DNA from: Pseudostreptobacillus hongkongensis | Lineage (GTDB): Bacteria; Fusobacteriota; Fusobacteriia; Fusobacteriales; Leptotrichiaceae | Assembly (NCBI RefSeq): GCF_001559795.1 | Contig: NZ_LOHY01000143.1 | Span: forward strand, 1-45,023 | Direction: 5' to 3' | Length of the DNA: 45,023 nucleotides | Shown: positions 33,286-41,971 of the stretch, in pieces | How the letters are laid out: each line of letters starts with the position of its first letter | Position numbering within the stretch: the first letter of the stretch is position 1 | Translations under genes and position numbers: made by a program | Notes under the pieces: generated by a model | What the model was told of the DNA's origin: nothing | Database searches by the model: none | What the model saw: the letters and a program-made list of their open reading frames with translations, nothing else

Positions 33286-33990
33286 ATGCATAGCATTTTT
33301 ACTGTGAATGAAGCCATCTGGCTTTTATATCTTTTAATTAATTTTTCGTTTGTATTATTAGCCTATAAATTATGGGGTAAAATAGGGGTTATGGCATTTA
33401 CACCTATTTCAATAATACTTGCAAACATTCAAGTTTCAAAACTTGTAGTATTATTTGGAGTTGAGACAACTTTAGGGAATATTGCTTATAGTAGTATATT
33501 TTTAATTTCTGATATTATTACAGAAAATTATGGTAGAAAAGAAGCACAAAAAGTTGTTGGACTTGGGTTTTTAACTATGATATTTACAACACTTGTTATG
33601 AATATTGTTATATTATTAACGCCTTCTGTAAATGATATGAATCAAGTTCATATTCAAGCTTTATTTACACCATTTATTAGATTAACTGTAGCATCACTTA
33701 CAGCTTATGTAATATCATCTAATTGTGATATTTATTTATACCAATTTATTAAGAAATTATTACCGAGCTTTAAGAACTTATGGATTAGAAATAATGGAAG
33801 TACTTTAATAAGTCAAGTAATAGATAATGTAATCTTTACATTAATAGCATTTTATGGTGTTTATGATAACTCAACTGTTATATCTATAATGTTTTCGACA
33901 TATTTCTTAAAAATAATCACATCACTTTGTGATACACCATTTGTATATATTGCAACTTATTGGAAAAATAAGGGTATGATAAAGGAATAA
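33286..33990 (+). CDS. yhhQ: Queuosine precursor transporter, YhhQ family (VUT_1)
   Basis: This is a membrane importer of queuosine precursors (preQ0, preQ1 or queuine) of the vitamin-uptake-transporter family. It has 234 residues with about six membrane helices; the family motif SDIITENYGRKEAQK lies after the second or third helix, and SQVIDNVIFTLIAF near residue 180 is also typical. AGGAGGATT precedes the ATG. The next gene, two bases on, encodes a QueL-like radical SAM protein, which points to queuine as the imported base. QueH is encoded at 41144-41971. The leader in front has two hairpins and may control expression. Confidence 0.9.
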   Translation: MHSIFTVNEAIWLLYLLINFSFVLLAYKLWGKIGVMAFTPISIILANIQVSKLVVLFGVETTLGNIAYSSIFLISDIITENYGRKEAQKVVGLGFLTMIFTTLVMNIVILLTPSVNDMNQVHIQALFTPFIRLTVASLTAYVISSNCDIYLYQFIKKLLPSFKNLWIRNNGSTLISQVIDNVIFTLIAFYGVYDNSTVISIMFSTYFLKIITSLCDTPFVYIATYWKNKGMIKE

Positions 33991-33991
33991 A

Positions 33992-34696
33992 ATGATAAGA
34001 TATAGTAAAGTTCTAGAAAAAAATATAAGAGAAATAGTTCTTTTAAAAAGTTTTCCTTGTGATTATAGCAAATGTGCTTTTTGCAACTATATTTTAGATA
34101 ATTCTAATGATGAAGATGAAATAAATAGTGTTAATTTTGAAGTTTTAGAAAATATAACAGGTGAATTCGGAGTATTACAAGTAATAAACTCTGGCTCAAT
34201 ATTTGAAATACCTAAAAAAACTCTTGAAAGAATAAAAGAGATTATAATAGAAAAAAATATTAAAATACTTTATTGTGAAGCATATTTTGGATATGTTAAA
34301 AGATTAAATGAAATAAGAGAGTTTTTTGACATTGTAGAAGTAAGATTTATGATAGGTATAGAAACATTTGACAATAAATATAGAATTCAAGTTTTAAAAA
34401 AGAATTTTTATTTAACAGATAGAATATTTAAAAAAATAAAAGAAGAGTATACTAATGCACTTCTGATGATATGTACACAAGGACAAACAAAGGAACAAAT
34501 ATTAGATGATATAAAGATGGGGCTTGATAATTTTAAAGAAGTAACAATATCTGTGTTTGTAGATAACGGGACAGCAGTTAAAAGAGATCAAAATCTTGTG
34601 GATTGGTTTGTAAAAGATGTATATAACAATATAAAAGATTTAAAAAATGTAGAAATACTTATAGATAATAAAGATCTTGGAGTTTATGTACAATAA
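33992..34696 (+). CDS. queL: Radical SAM protein, probable queuine lyase (QueL-like)
   Basis: A 234-residue radical S-adenosylmethionine protein with its cluster-binding cysteines at C23, C28 and C31 (FPCDYSKCAFCNY, a CX4CX2C arrangement rather than the common CX3CX2C). The rest is a short partial TIM barrel; MIGIETFDNKYR is the part that usually follows the third strand. QueL was described in Clostridioides difficile as an enzyme that cleaves salvaged queuine back to preQ1, and it occurs next to queuosine-precursor transporters. Position two bases after yhhQ is the main reason for this call; a different radical SAM reaction remains possible. Radical SAM membership is firm, the queL symbol tentative. 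No QueK-like nucleosidase is nearby. Confidence 0.7.
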   Translation: MIRYSKVLEKNIREIVLLKSFPCDYSKCAFCNYILDNSNDEDEINSVNFEVLENITGEFGVLQVINSGSIFEIPKKTLERIKEIIIEKNIKILYCEAYFGYVKRLNEIREFFDIVEVRFMIGIETFDNKYRIQVLKKNFYLTDRIFKKIKEEYTNALLMICTQGQTKEQILDDIKMGLDNFKEVTISVFVDNGTAVKRDQNLVDWFVKDVYNNIKDLKNVEILIDNKDLGVYVQ

Positions 34697-34710
34697 GAAA
34701 AGAGGTGGAT

Positions 34711-35580
34711 ATGAAATATAAAGAATTATACCATAAATATAAAGGATATATATTTGCAATTATAATGATAACTGTATCATCATTTGTACAAGCATATTCT
34801 ATTGAAGTATTTATAAAACCTTCAAAATTAATAACAGGTGGTTTTACGGGACTTGCATTATTATTTAATATGATATTTGAAGAATTTAATATGAATGTAT
34901 CAGTACAGTTTTTATTAGTAGCATTAAATTTACCAGTAGCTTTACTTTGTGTAAGAGAAATAAGTAAAAAATTTGTATTTCTATCTATTTTACAAATAGT
35001 TATGAGTTCTTTATTCTTGCAAACTTTTACTTTTAAACCAATCTTTAGTACTATAGGATTAAATATTACTATAGGTGCTGTAATATATGGAATGCAATTA
35101 GTTCTTGCATTAAAAGTAGGAGGATCTACCGGAGGAACAGATTTTATAGCTCTATATATTTCAAATAGAATAAATAGAAGTATATGGTTATATGTATTCT
35201 TATTTAATATGATGATAATATTAATATTTGGATATAGATTTGGTTGGGATGGTGCAGGTTATTCTATAGTATTTCAGTTTATAACTACTAAAATAGTTGA
35301 TACTTTTTATAATAGATATCATAGAATCACCATACATATAATAACTAAAAAAGGTGATCAAGTAATAAAACATTATTTTGAAAACCATAGACATGGTATG
35401 ACTAAACTAAGTGGTTTAGGAGCATACTCAGGTGAAAATGTAGATTTATTATATACAGTAGTTTCGGTTTATGAGGTTGGAGATGTGGTAAGTACTATAC
35501 TTGAAATAGATAATCATGCTATAATAAATACATTTAAAACAGAACATTTTTATGGTAAATTCTATATACCACCAATTTGA
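34711..35580 (+). CDS. YitT family membrane protein (DUF2179)
   Basis: This is a 289-residue membrane protein of the widespread YitT family. Five to six helices in the first two thirds include the conserved FVQAYSIEVFIKPSKLITGGF and KVGGSTGGTDFIALYIS. The C-terminal ~80 residues are a soluble DUF2179 domain (ITIHIITKKGDQV up to TFKTEHFYGKFY). The biochemical function is unknown. A GTG six bases upstream is in frame, but AGAGGTGG is spaced for the ATG at 34711. It begins 14 bases after the QueL-like gene and is closed by a terminator, so it may be transcribed with the queuine genes. Family assignment is firm; role is not. Confidence 0.9.
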   Translation: MKYKELYHKYKGYIFAIIMITVSSFVQAYSIEVFIKPSKLITGGFTGLALLFNMIFEEFNMNVSVQFLLVALNLPVALLCVREISKKFVFLSILQIVMSSLFLQTFTFKPIFSTIGLNITIGAVIYGMQLVLALKVGGSTGGTDFIALYISNRINRSIWLYVFLFNMMIILIFGYRFGWDGAGYSIVFQFITTKIVDTFYNRYHRITIHIITKKGDQVIKHYFENHRHGMTKLSGLGAYSGENVDLLYTVVSVYEVGDVVSTILEIDNHAIINTFKTEHFYGKFYIPPI

Positions 35581-35582
35581 TT

Positions 35583-35606
35583 AAGAAGACAATTGTCTTC
35601 TTTTTA
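35583..35606 (+). terminator. Intrinsic terminator after the yitT-family gene
   Basis: AAGAAGAC and GTCTTCTT form an 8-bp stem around AATT (35583-35602), followed by a T-rich tail. Confidence 0.85.
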
Positions 35607-35646
35607 TTTTACTGTAAATATATATTGAAACTATATAATTATTAAT

Positions 35647-35675
35647 TTGTAAATTGTTTTAAACTATGGTATACT
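35647..35675 (+). promoter_or_regulatory. Promoter of crr
   Basis: TTGTAA (35647-35652), 17 bases and TATACT (35670-35675), about 35 bases upstream of the EIIA gene. Confidence 0.65.
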
Positions 35676-35709
35676 TAATTTAAATAAAGTTTATAAATAG
35701 GAGGAAAAT

Positions 35710-36222
35710 ATGGGATTTTTTGATTCATTATTTGGAAAGAAAAAAGAAGTAGAAAAAAGATCTGTTATAAAGGTGGTTGCACCAGTTGACGGTAATGTTA
35801 TACCTTTAAGTCAAGTACCTGATGAAACATTTGCACAAGGATTACTTGGATTAGGAGTAGGAATTGAACCCTTAGAAAGCGGATATGTTAAAGCACCAGT
35901 AGCAGGTACAATAATACAATTATTTGAAACTAAACATGCTTTTGTTGTTGAAACTCCAGAAGGATTAAATGTATTAACTCATTTTGGATTAAACACAGTT
36001 AAGTTAAAAGGTGAAGGATTTGAAGCAGTAGCAAAAGAAGGAGATAAGGTAAATGCTGGAGACCCTATAGTTAAATTTGATTTAGAATTCTTAAAAGCTA
36101 ATGCAGATTCAGTAGTTACTCCAGTAGTAGTTTTAGAATCTGATGATTATCCTAATGTTAAAGCTTTATTTGAAGGAAAAGGAACAGCAGGAGTTACTGA
36201 AATAATATCTGCAGAAAAATAA
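35710..36222 (+). CDS. crr: PTS glucose-type enzyme IIA component
   Basis: This is a stand-alone EIIA of the glucose family, which receives phosphate from HPr and passes it to the EIIB of glucose-type permeases that lack their own IIA domain. The 170-residue protein has the expected beta-sandwich sequence APVDGNVIPLSQVPD. The supporting His76 lies in ETKHAFVVE and the phosphorylated His91 in NVLTHFGLNTV. E. coli EIIA-Glc has these at 75 and 90. In E. coli it also regulates carbon use; that function cannot be assumed here. It has its own promoter and a terminator-like hairpin after it. No partner EIIBC is in the window apart from a truncated EIIC stub at 8947-9174. Confidence 0.95.
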   Translation: MGFFDSLFGKKKEVEKRSVIKVVAPVDGNVIPLSQVPDETFAQGLLGLGVGIEPLESGYVKAPVAGTIIQLFETKHAFVVETPEGLNVLTHFGLNTVKLKGEGFEAVAKEGDKVNAGDPIVKFDLEFLKANADSVVTPVVVLESDDYPNVKALFEGKGTAGVTEIISAEK

Positions 36223-36232
36223 GTTTAAATAT

Positions 36233-36261
36233 TAAAAGCATGTGTTTTACACGTGCTTTTA
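36233..36261 (+). terminator. Hairpin after crr, probable terminator
   Basis: TAAAAGCATGTG pairs with CACGTGCTTTTA (one G-U pair) around a five-base loop. The T tail belongs to the stem and is short, so termination efficiency is uncertain. Confidence 0.55.
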
Positions 36262-36277
36262 CATTAGTGGAGAATTT

Positions 36278-37636
36278 ATGAGAAAAATATTTAATAAAAA
36301 TTTAGATGAACGTAGAGAAATGATACTAAATGGAAATATAATTTCTACTATGATTTTTTTAACAATTCCTACTTTTATGATGGCTATAGTTCAAACTTTG
36401 ATACCTTTTTCAGATAGCTTATTTCTAAATATTAAATTAGGTAATAATGTTGCAGCTGCAGTATCTTATGTACAACCTGCGATAAATATGATAATTGCAT
36501 TATCTCAAGGTTTTGGAGTAGTTGCATTATCAATGATAGGACAGTTAAATGGAAAAAATGATGAAAATGGTGTAAGAAATGTATCGTTACAAATATTGAT
36601 TTTCTCATTTATAACAGGAATTATTTTAATGCCTGTAGCACTACTTAGTGCAAGATTTTTTGTCCCTGATAATCCTGTTTTAAAACAAGATGCATTAATA
36701 TATTTTTCTCTTTATTCGTTAATAATACCATTTCAATTTATGGCAGCAATATTTAATTCAATAAAAAGTGCAACAGGTGAGCCAGAAGCTACTTTTTATA
36801 GAATGTTTGTCTTATTAGTACTTAAATTAATATTTAATAGTATTTATTTATTAGTATTTAATATGGGAATTTATGGAGCAATATATGCATCACTAAGTGC
36901 ATATATATTAACAAGTATATGGATGTATTATGATTTATTTATAAAAAAATATAAATTTAAATTAAATTTGAGAGAATATAAGTTTGATATTGTAGTTATA
37001 AAAGAGCTAATTAAGCTAGCTATACCATCTATGTTAACATATATGGGTATAAATTTAGGATTTTTTTTAATAAATAAAGAAGTTGTCGTTTATGGTTCTG
37101 ATGTTTTAGCAGGTCTTGCTATAGCAACTCAAGTTACTAATATTTGTTTTACAATGCCAACTTGTGTTGCAACAACGGTAACTACTATGATAAGTATAAA
37201 TATAGGTGTTGAAAATGTTGAAAAATCAAAAAAAATATTTAATAAAGGTGTATTGATAGGTAATATAGTTGCATTAATATTAGTTGTATTAGTTTTACCA
37301 ACTTCAAAATATATAGTTGCACTATTTAAACCTACAGATCAAATTGCAAATATTGCTATAGAATCTTTAAAAATATATATTTATTCGGTATTTCCATATT
37401 CTGTATTTATGATGAGCCAAGCGGTATATAATGCCTTAGGAAGAACTATCTACCCACTAATAATGAGTTTTTTAAGAATATGGTTTTTAAGATATTTCTT
37501 TATACTATTAACAAGTTCATTTTTAGGCTATTATTCAGTGTTTTATGGTAATTTAGTTTCAAACTTTATAGCAGGTTTAATTTTCTATATTATGGTTAAA
37601 AAAAGTAGTTGGAGGTCAAATATAAATTATGAGTAA
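36278..37636 (+). CDS. MATE family efflux protein
   Basis: This is a second multidrug and toxin extrusion-type antiporter, about 452 residues with twelve predicted helices. It shows the doubled-half architecture: IISTMIFLTIPTFMMAIVQ and SDSLFLNIKLGNNVAAAVSY in the first half, then ISINIGVENVEKSKKIFNKG in the second. An in-frame ATG at 36242 is embedded in the preceding hairpin and has no ribosome site. GTGGAGA before the ATG at 36278 and the family-typical start make the latter the better choice. Substrate unknown. The gene overlaps the SDR gene by eight bases. It is only distantly similar to the MATE protein at 10775-12115, so it is not a recent duplicate. Confidence 0.9.
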   Translation: MRKIFNKNLDERREMILNGNIISTMIFLTIPTFMMAIVQTLIPFSDSLFLNIKLGNNVAAAVSYVQPAINMIIALSQGFGVVALSMIGQLNGKNDENGVRNVSLQILIFSFITGIILMPVALLSARFFVPDNPVLKQDALIYFSLYSLIIPFQFMAAIFNSIKSATGEPEATFYRMFVLLVLKLIFNSIYLLVFNMGIYGAIYASLSAYILTSIWMYYDLFIKKYKFKLNLREYKFDIVVIKELIKLAIPSMLTYMGINLGFFLINKEVVVYGSDVLAGLAIATQVTNICFTMPTCVATTVTTMISINIGVENVEKSKKIFNKGVLIGNIVALILVVLVLPTSKYIVALFKPTDQIANIAIESLKIYIYSVFPYSVFMMSQAVYNALGRTIYPLIMSFLRIWFLRYFFILLTSSFLGYYSVFYGNLVSNFIAGLIFYIMVKKSSWRSNINYE

Positions 37637-38396
37637 TGAATATGTTTTAATAACAGGAGCAAGTTCAGGAATAGGTTTAGAACTTGCTAAGAAGTACGCT
37701 AAACAAGGTGAAAAATTAATTCTTGTTGCAAGAAGAAAAGATATTTTAGAAGGATTTAAAGAAGTATACCCAGATACAGTAATATTTGATTATGATTTAT
37801 CTAATGTTGATAATGCTAAAGCCTTATATCAAAGTACAAAAGAAATGAATTTAGAGGTTAAGTTTTTAATTAATAATGCAGGTTTTGGTGAATTTGGTGA
37901 ATTCATAGAAACTGATATGGAAAAAGAAATTAATATGATTAATTTAAATATTACAACTTTAATGGTATTAACAAAACTTTATTTAAAGGATATGGTTGAA
38001 AAAAATAAAGGAAGAATTTTAAATGTAGCATCTATTGCAAGTTATGTTCCAGGACCTAGAATGAGTGTTTATTATGCTACTAAAGCTTTTGTGAAATCAT
38101 TTACTGAAGCGGTTAGATATGAAGTTAGAAAAACAGATGTTGAAATTTCAATATTATGTCCTGGACCAACTGAGACAGGATTTATTAAATCTTCAAACTT
38201 AGATGATGTTAAATTATTTGGTAAAAATGCATTGTATACTGCAGAAGGTGTTGCAGATTATACAATTAAACATATAGATAAAGGAATAATAATTCCTGGA
38301 TTTTTAAATAGATTAGGAGTATTTTTGTCTAAAATAATACCTAATTTTATATTACTATTTTTAATTAATATAATTCAAAGTAGAAAGGAAGATTAA
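37629..38396 (+). CDS. Short-chain dehydrogenase/reductase
   Basis: A classical SDR of 255 residues. NAD(P) binding is shown by TGASSGIGLELA (about 9-20), the NNAG motif in LINNAGFGEFGEF, and the catalytic Ser in NVASIASY with YYATKAF as the YxxxK pair. ARRKD after the second strand has arginines placed for NADP(H). The PG motif CPGPTETGF is also present. It resembles the DltE/YqjQ-like oxidoreductases with unknown lipid or carbonyl substrates. The C-terminal hydrophobic tail (about 225-250) could associate with the membrane. It overlaps the MATE gene and precedes dapB by one base, which suggests coupled translation, but a functional link to lysine synthesis is not evident. Confidence 0.88.
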   Translation: MSNEYVLITGASSGIGLELAKKYAKQGEKLILVARRKDILEGFKEVYPDTVIFDYDLSNVDNAKALYQSTKEMNLEVKFLINNAGFGEFGEFIETDMEKEINMINLNITTLMVLTKLYLKDMVEKNKGRILNVASIASYVPGPRMSVYYATKAFVKSFTEAVRYEVRKTDVEISILCPGPTETGFIKSSNLDDVKLFGKNALYTAEGVADYTIKHIDKGIIIPGFLNRLGVFLSKIIPNFILLFLINIIQSRKED

Positions 38397-38397
38397 T

Positions 38398-39108
38398 TTG
38401 AAAATACTGGTTATTGGTGCAGGAGTTATGTCAGATTTCGTTTTAGATTCTATAAAATCTAGTAATCATACTTGTATAGGAAGATTAGATTTATTAGGTA
38501 ATGGAGAATTTAATAGTTTTGATGAAATAAATGAAGATTTTGATATGATAATAGATTTTTCTCATCATAGTATGACAAAAGTATTATTAGATTATGCACT
38601 AGAAAATAATAAAAATATACTTATAGCTACAACAGGACATACAGAAGAAGAATTGAAACTTATAGAAGAAGCAAGTAAAAAAATAGCAATAATTAAAGCT
38701 ACAAATACTTCATTTGGAGTAAATGCATTAAATAAAATTGTTTCATATGCTACAAGTATTTTAAATGATTTTGATATAGAGATTATAGAAAAACATCATA
38801 ATAGAAAAATTGATGCCCCTAGTGGTACTGCCAATACTTTAATTGATGTTATAACTAAAGCAAAAGAACAAAAAATGAAAATAGTATATGGAAGACATGA
38901 TGAGAAAAGATCAGAAAATGAAATTGGAGTACATTCTATAAGAGCTGGTGCAATAGTGGGTGAACATAGTGTTCTTTATTCTAAAGGTGATGAAATTATA
39001 GAAATCAAACATACAGCATTATCAAGAAAAATATTTTCTGACGGTGCAGTAAAAGCCTGTGAAAGATTAATTTCAAAAGACAAAGGATTATATAATATAA
39101 TTGATTGA
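38398..39108 (+). CDS. dapB: 4-hydroxy-tetrahydrodipicolinate reductase
   Basis: DapB reduces hydroxy-tetrahydrodipicolinate with NAD(P)H in the diaminopimelate/lysine pathway. The catalytic stretch EIIEKHHNRKIDAPSGTA contains the double histidine and the KxDAPSGTA signature, and IGVHSIRAGAIVGEH is the C-terminal block. The protein has 236 residues, the short form also seen in Staphylococcus. Its nucleotide loop reads VIGAGVMSDF instead of GxxGRMG. The start codon is TTG after AAGGAAG; no ATG is available at the conserved N-terminus. It lies one base after the SDR gene. dapH follows 47 bases later. dapA and asd are not in the window. Confidence 0.93.
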   Translation: MKILVIGAGVMSDFVLDSIKSSNHTCIGRLDLLGNGEFNSFDEINEDFDMIIDFSHHSMTKVLLDYALENNKNILIATTGHTEEELKLIEEASKKIAIIKATNTSFGVNALNKIVSYATSILNDFDIEIIEKHHNRKIDAPSGTANTLIDVITKAKEQKMKIVYGRHDEKRSENEIGVHSIRAGAIVGEHSVLYSKGDEIIEIKHTALSRKIFSDGAVKACERLISKDKGLYNIID

Positions 39109-39129
39109 TTAAACAAAATATAGTATGAT
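39101..39129 (+). promoter_or_regulatory. Candidate promoter of dapH
   Basis: TTGATT (39101-39106), 17 bases and TATGAT (39124-39129), overlapping the end of dapB. It would allow dapH and the TPR gene to be expressed separately from the upstream genes. Confidence 0.45.
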
Positions 39130-39155
39130 AATATTTATTTAAATGGAGGTAATAA

Positions 39156-39848
39156 ATGACTGAATTAGAAAGATCTAAAGAAATAATAAGTTTTATTGCA
39201 AATTCAACTAGGAAAACACCAGTAAAACTTTATACTGATGAAGAAATTAAAGGCGAATATGATTGTAAAATAATAGGTAAAGATTTTAAAATTATTATAG
39301 GTGATTGGACTGAAATAGAAAGAATAATAAAAGAAAATGATTTGAAAAATTATCATCTTGAAAATGATAGAAGAAATTCAGCTGTTCCTATGCTTGATAT
39401 TAAAAATATAGATGCAAGAATTGAACCAGGTGCTATAATAAGAGATAAAGTAATAATAGAACCGCGTGCAGTAATTATGATGGGTGCTGTTATAAATATA
39501 GGAGCTAAAATTGGTGAAGGAACTATGATAGACATGAATGTTGTACTAGGTGGTCGTGCAACTGTAGGTAAAAATTGTCATATAGGTGCTGGAACAGTTT
39601 TAGCTGGAGTTATTGAACCGCCTTCAGCAGATCCTGTTGTAATAGAGGATAATGTTGTAATAGGAGCAAATGCGGTTGTTTTAGAAGGTGTTAGAGTTGG
39701 TGCAAATTCTGTAGTAGCAGCAGGAGCCGTAGTTACTGAAAATGTTCCAAGTGGAGTAATGGTAGCAGGTATGCCAGCTAGAATAATTAAAACAATAGAT
39801 GATAAAACTAAATCTAAAACAGAATTAGTAGAGGAATTAAGAAAATAA
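39156..39848 (+). CDS. dapH: Tetrahydrodipicolinate N-acetyltransferase
   Basis: DapH (DapD-type, acetyl-CoA-dependent) acetylates tetrahydrodipicolinate, the committed step of the acetylase variant of diaminopimelate synthesis. The protein has 230 residues. An N-terminal domain (1-85) is followed by a left-handed beta-helix built of hexapeptide repeats, for example [18 protein letters not shown] and [37 protein letters not shown] is the extended loop that distinguishes DapH from other hexapeptide transferases. The end is [20 protein letters not shown] precedes the ATG. With dapB just upstream it shows that the organism makes meso-diaminopimelate through N-acetyl intermediates, for lysine and peptidoglycan. 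Confidence 0.95.
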   Translation: MTELERSKEIISFIANSTRKTPVKLYTDEEIKGEYDCKIIGKDFKIIIGDWTEIERIIKENDLKNYHLENDRRNSAVPMLDIKNIDARIEPGAIIRDKVIIEPRAVIMMGAVINIGAKIGEGTMIDMNVVLGGRATVGKNCHIGAGTVLAGVIEPPSADPVVIEDNVVIGANAVVLEGVRVGANSVVAAGAVVTENVPSGVMVAGMPARIIKTIDDKTKSKTELVEELRK

Positions 39849-39849
39849 A

Positions 39850-41022
39850 ATGCGAAAATTGTTTATATCATTTTTACTTTTGTTATCTTTTAACATTTAT
39901 GCTAGTATTGAAACTGATTTTAAAAAAGCTATAAAATATATATCAGAAAATAAATTAGAAAAAGCTCAGATTGAATTAGAAAATATAGTAAATAAAAAAC
40001 CGGTTAATATTTATGAAAAAAATATTATAGATAAATCAAACTATAATTTAGCATTGATATATAATGCAAATGGAAATGATGAAAAAGCTAAAAAATATTT
40101 TAGTTATGTTTCTTCTAATGTTGATTCAAGAACAAGAGAAGCTATAAACTCTAATCAAAAATTATTAAATTATGCTATGAATAGTGGAAATTATAAAGAA
40201 GCAATAATTCAAGCTGAAATTTTAAATAAAAGAACTATGTATTTAGAATTACCTTTTTTAGCTGATTTAATATATTTATATGAAGTTAATAACTATACTA
40301 AAGAGTTAGAAAAAATAAATATAAATGTAGTTTCTAGTTTACAGGAAAAAGAAAAGGGTAAATTATATAATTTGATAGCTAATATATATTTACATCTTGA
40401 TAAATTTGATGATGCAAAAAGATATTTTAATAATTTAATATCATCAAACTATAATGAGAATAAACAGTTAGGATATATAGGACTAGCAAATATAGCTTAT
40501 TTAAATAAAGATGAAAAAACATCTCTATTAAATGCTGAAAAAGCCTTGAATATAAGTAAAAAAAATACAGCAATACTAGAACAAATTCAAATAATATTTG
40601 CAAATAATTCAAATTATGAAAAGTCATATGAAGTTTTAAAAGATAGATTAAAATTAGAAAAGAATCCAAGTATTTTGGTTGAGGCTTTAAGATATGCTGA
40701 TTATTTATCAATGATATATGATGAAGATATGTATATTAAAGAACTTGAAAAATTAACAAATTCTAATTATGATCTAGGTCTTACATTTATGGTATATAAA
40801 GTATACGATATGGCTGAGAAATATTTATTAAAAGCCATAGATGATGGAGAAAGTAAAGCTTATGATAAACTACTTACTCTTTATTTTGGAACAAAATCAA
40901 CAAGTAAAATAATAGGACTTGTAGATCTTATGGTTAAAAATAAGGTTATAGATTCTAATAAAAGAGAAACATTAATTAAAGAATATGACCAATATATAGA
41001 ATATACAAAAATGAAAGAATAA
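39850..41022 (+). CDS. Exported tetratricopeptide-repeat protein
   Basis: A 390-residue protein with a signal peptide (MRKLFISFLLLLSFNIYAS) and helical repeats throughout. Segments such as KAIKYISENKLEKAQIELE, NLALIYNANGNDEKAKKYF and NLIANIYLHLDKFDDAKRYF show TPR spacing, with the small residue/aromatic pattern at positions 8 and 20. No lipobox is visible, so it is probably periplasmic. No enzymatic motif is present; the role is likely protein-protein contact in the envelope. The ATG lies one base after the dapH stop, so translation is coupled, yet the connection to diaminopimelate synthesis is unclear. A terminator follows 11 bases after the stop. Confidence 0.78.
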   Translation: MRKLFISFLLLLSFNIYASIETDFKKAIKYISENKLEKAQIELENIVNKKPVNIYEKNIIDKSNYNLALIYNANGNDEKAKKYFSYVSSNVDSRTREAINSNQKLLNYAMNSGNYKEAIIQAEILNKRTMYLELPFLADLIYLYEVNNYTKELEKININVVSSLQEKEKGKLYNLIANIYLHLDKFDDAKRYFNNLISSNYNENKQLGYIGLANIAYLNKDEKTSLLNAEKALNISKKNTAILEQIQIIFANNSNYEKSYEVLKDRLKLEKNPSILVEALRYADYLSMIYDEDMYIKELEKLTNSNYDLGLTFMVYKVYDMAEKYLLKAIDDGESKAYDKLLTLYFGTKSTSKIIGLVDLMVKNKVIDSNKRETLIKEYDQYIEYTKMKE

Positions 41023-41033
41023 TACACTTTAAT

Positions 41034-41071
41034 AGGATTGATTTCTAAAAACTATGGAATCAATCCTTTTT
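41034..41071 (+). terminator. Intrinsic terminator after the dapH unit
   Basis: AGGATTGATT pairs with AATCAATCCT (10 bp, extended by T-G and C-G pairs) around a ten-base loop, followed by Ts. Confidence 0.88.
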
Positions 41072-41082
41072 ATATTACCCTA

Positions 41083-41112
41083 TTGCAAATATTAATATAT
41101 ATAATGTATAAT
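41083..41112 (+). promoter_or_regulatory. Promoter of queH
   Basis: TTGCAA (41083-41088), 18 bases and TATAAT (41107-41112), about 31 bases upstream of the queH ATG. Confidence 0.65.
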
Positions 41113-41143
41113 AAGGAATAAAGTATAAATTTAAAGGAATTTT

Positions 41144-41971
41144 ATGGATACGAGAAAAGAAGAATTAAAAAAAATATATGATCAATTAAAGCAGGAAATG
41201 AAATCAAAAAATGCTGAAAATGGAAAGCTATATGATTTGATTAAAGATAATACATTCATAGACGAATTAGAATTTGATAATGCATTATCTATCTTATCTT
41301 CTATGAATCAAAATCAAGTTATTAATTATCATACGATACTTGAAAAATTAATAAAGCGTTGGAATGGTAGTAGACCTAAAGTATTATTACATAGTTGCTG
41401 TGCTCCTTGTAGTACATATACATTGGAATTTATGTGTAAGCATGCTGATGTAACTATACTTTTTGCTAATTCTAATATACACCCTAAAAGTGAATATATT
41501 AAAAGAGCAGAAGTACAAAGAAAGTTTATAGAAGATTTTAATAAAAATACAGGAAATAGTGTAGGATTTATTGAAGATGAGTATAATCCTAAGCATTTTT
41601 TAGAAACTGTTAAGGGTCTTGAAAAAGAACCAGAAGGTGGGAAAAGATGTACAACTTGTTTTCAAATGAGACTTGATATAGTTGCACGTTATGCAAAAAG
41701 ATTAGAATTTGATTATTTTGGATCTGCACTTACATTATCACCTAAAAAGAATTCAAAATTGATTAATGAACTTGGTTTTGAAGTTCAAGAAATATATGAT
41801 GTAAAATATTTACCTTCAGATTTTAAAAAGAATAATGGATATAAAAGAAGTATAGATATGTGTAATGAATATGAAGTATATAGACAATGTTATTGTGGAT
41901 GTATATTTGCATTACAAGATCAAATTAGAATGAAAAAAGAAAGAGAAGAAAGAGAGAAGGAAAAGTGCTAA
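41144..41971 (+). CDS. queH: Epoxyqueuosine reductase QueH
   Basis: QueH performs the last step of queuosine formation, reducing epoxyqueuosine at tRNA position 34 to queuosine without cobalamin, unlike QueG. Cysteine motifs that hold an iron-sulfur cluster and a second metal are complete: SCCAPCSTYTLEF (C85, C86, C89), KRCTTCFQMRLD and YRQCYCGCIFALQD. FGSALTLSPKKNS is also characteristic. The 275-residue length includes a short N-terminal extension rich in charged residues. A promoter lies just upstream, and the flavoprotein gene overlaps its end (GTG start inside the last codons). Together with yhhQ and the QueL-like gene it points to a working queuosine salvage route. Confidence 0.95.
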   Translation: MDTRKEELKKIYDQLKQEMKSKNAENGKLYDLIKDNTFIDELEFDNALSILSSMNQNQVINYHTILEKLIKRWNGSRPKVLLHSCCAPCSTYTLEFMCKHADVTILFANSNIHPKSEYIKRAEVQRKFIEDFNKNTGNSVGFIEDEYNPKHFLETVKGLEKEPEGGKRCTTCFQMRLDIVARYAKRLEFDYFGSALTLSPKKNSKLINELGFEVQEIYDVKYLPSDFKKNNGYKRSIDMCNEYEVYRQCYCGCIFALQDQIRMKKEREEREKEKC

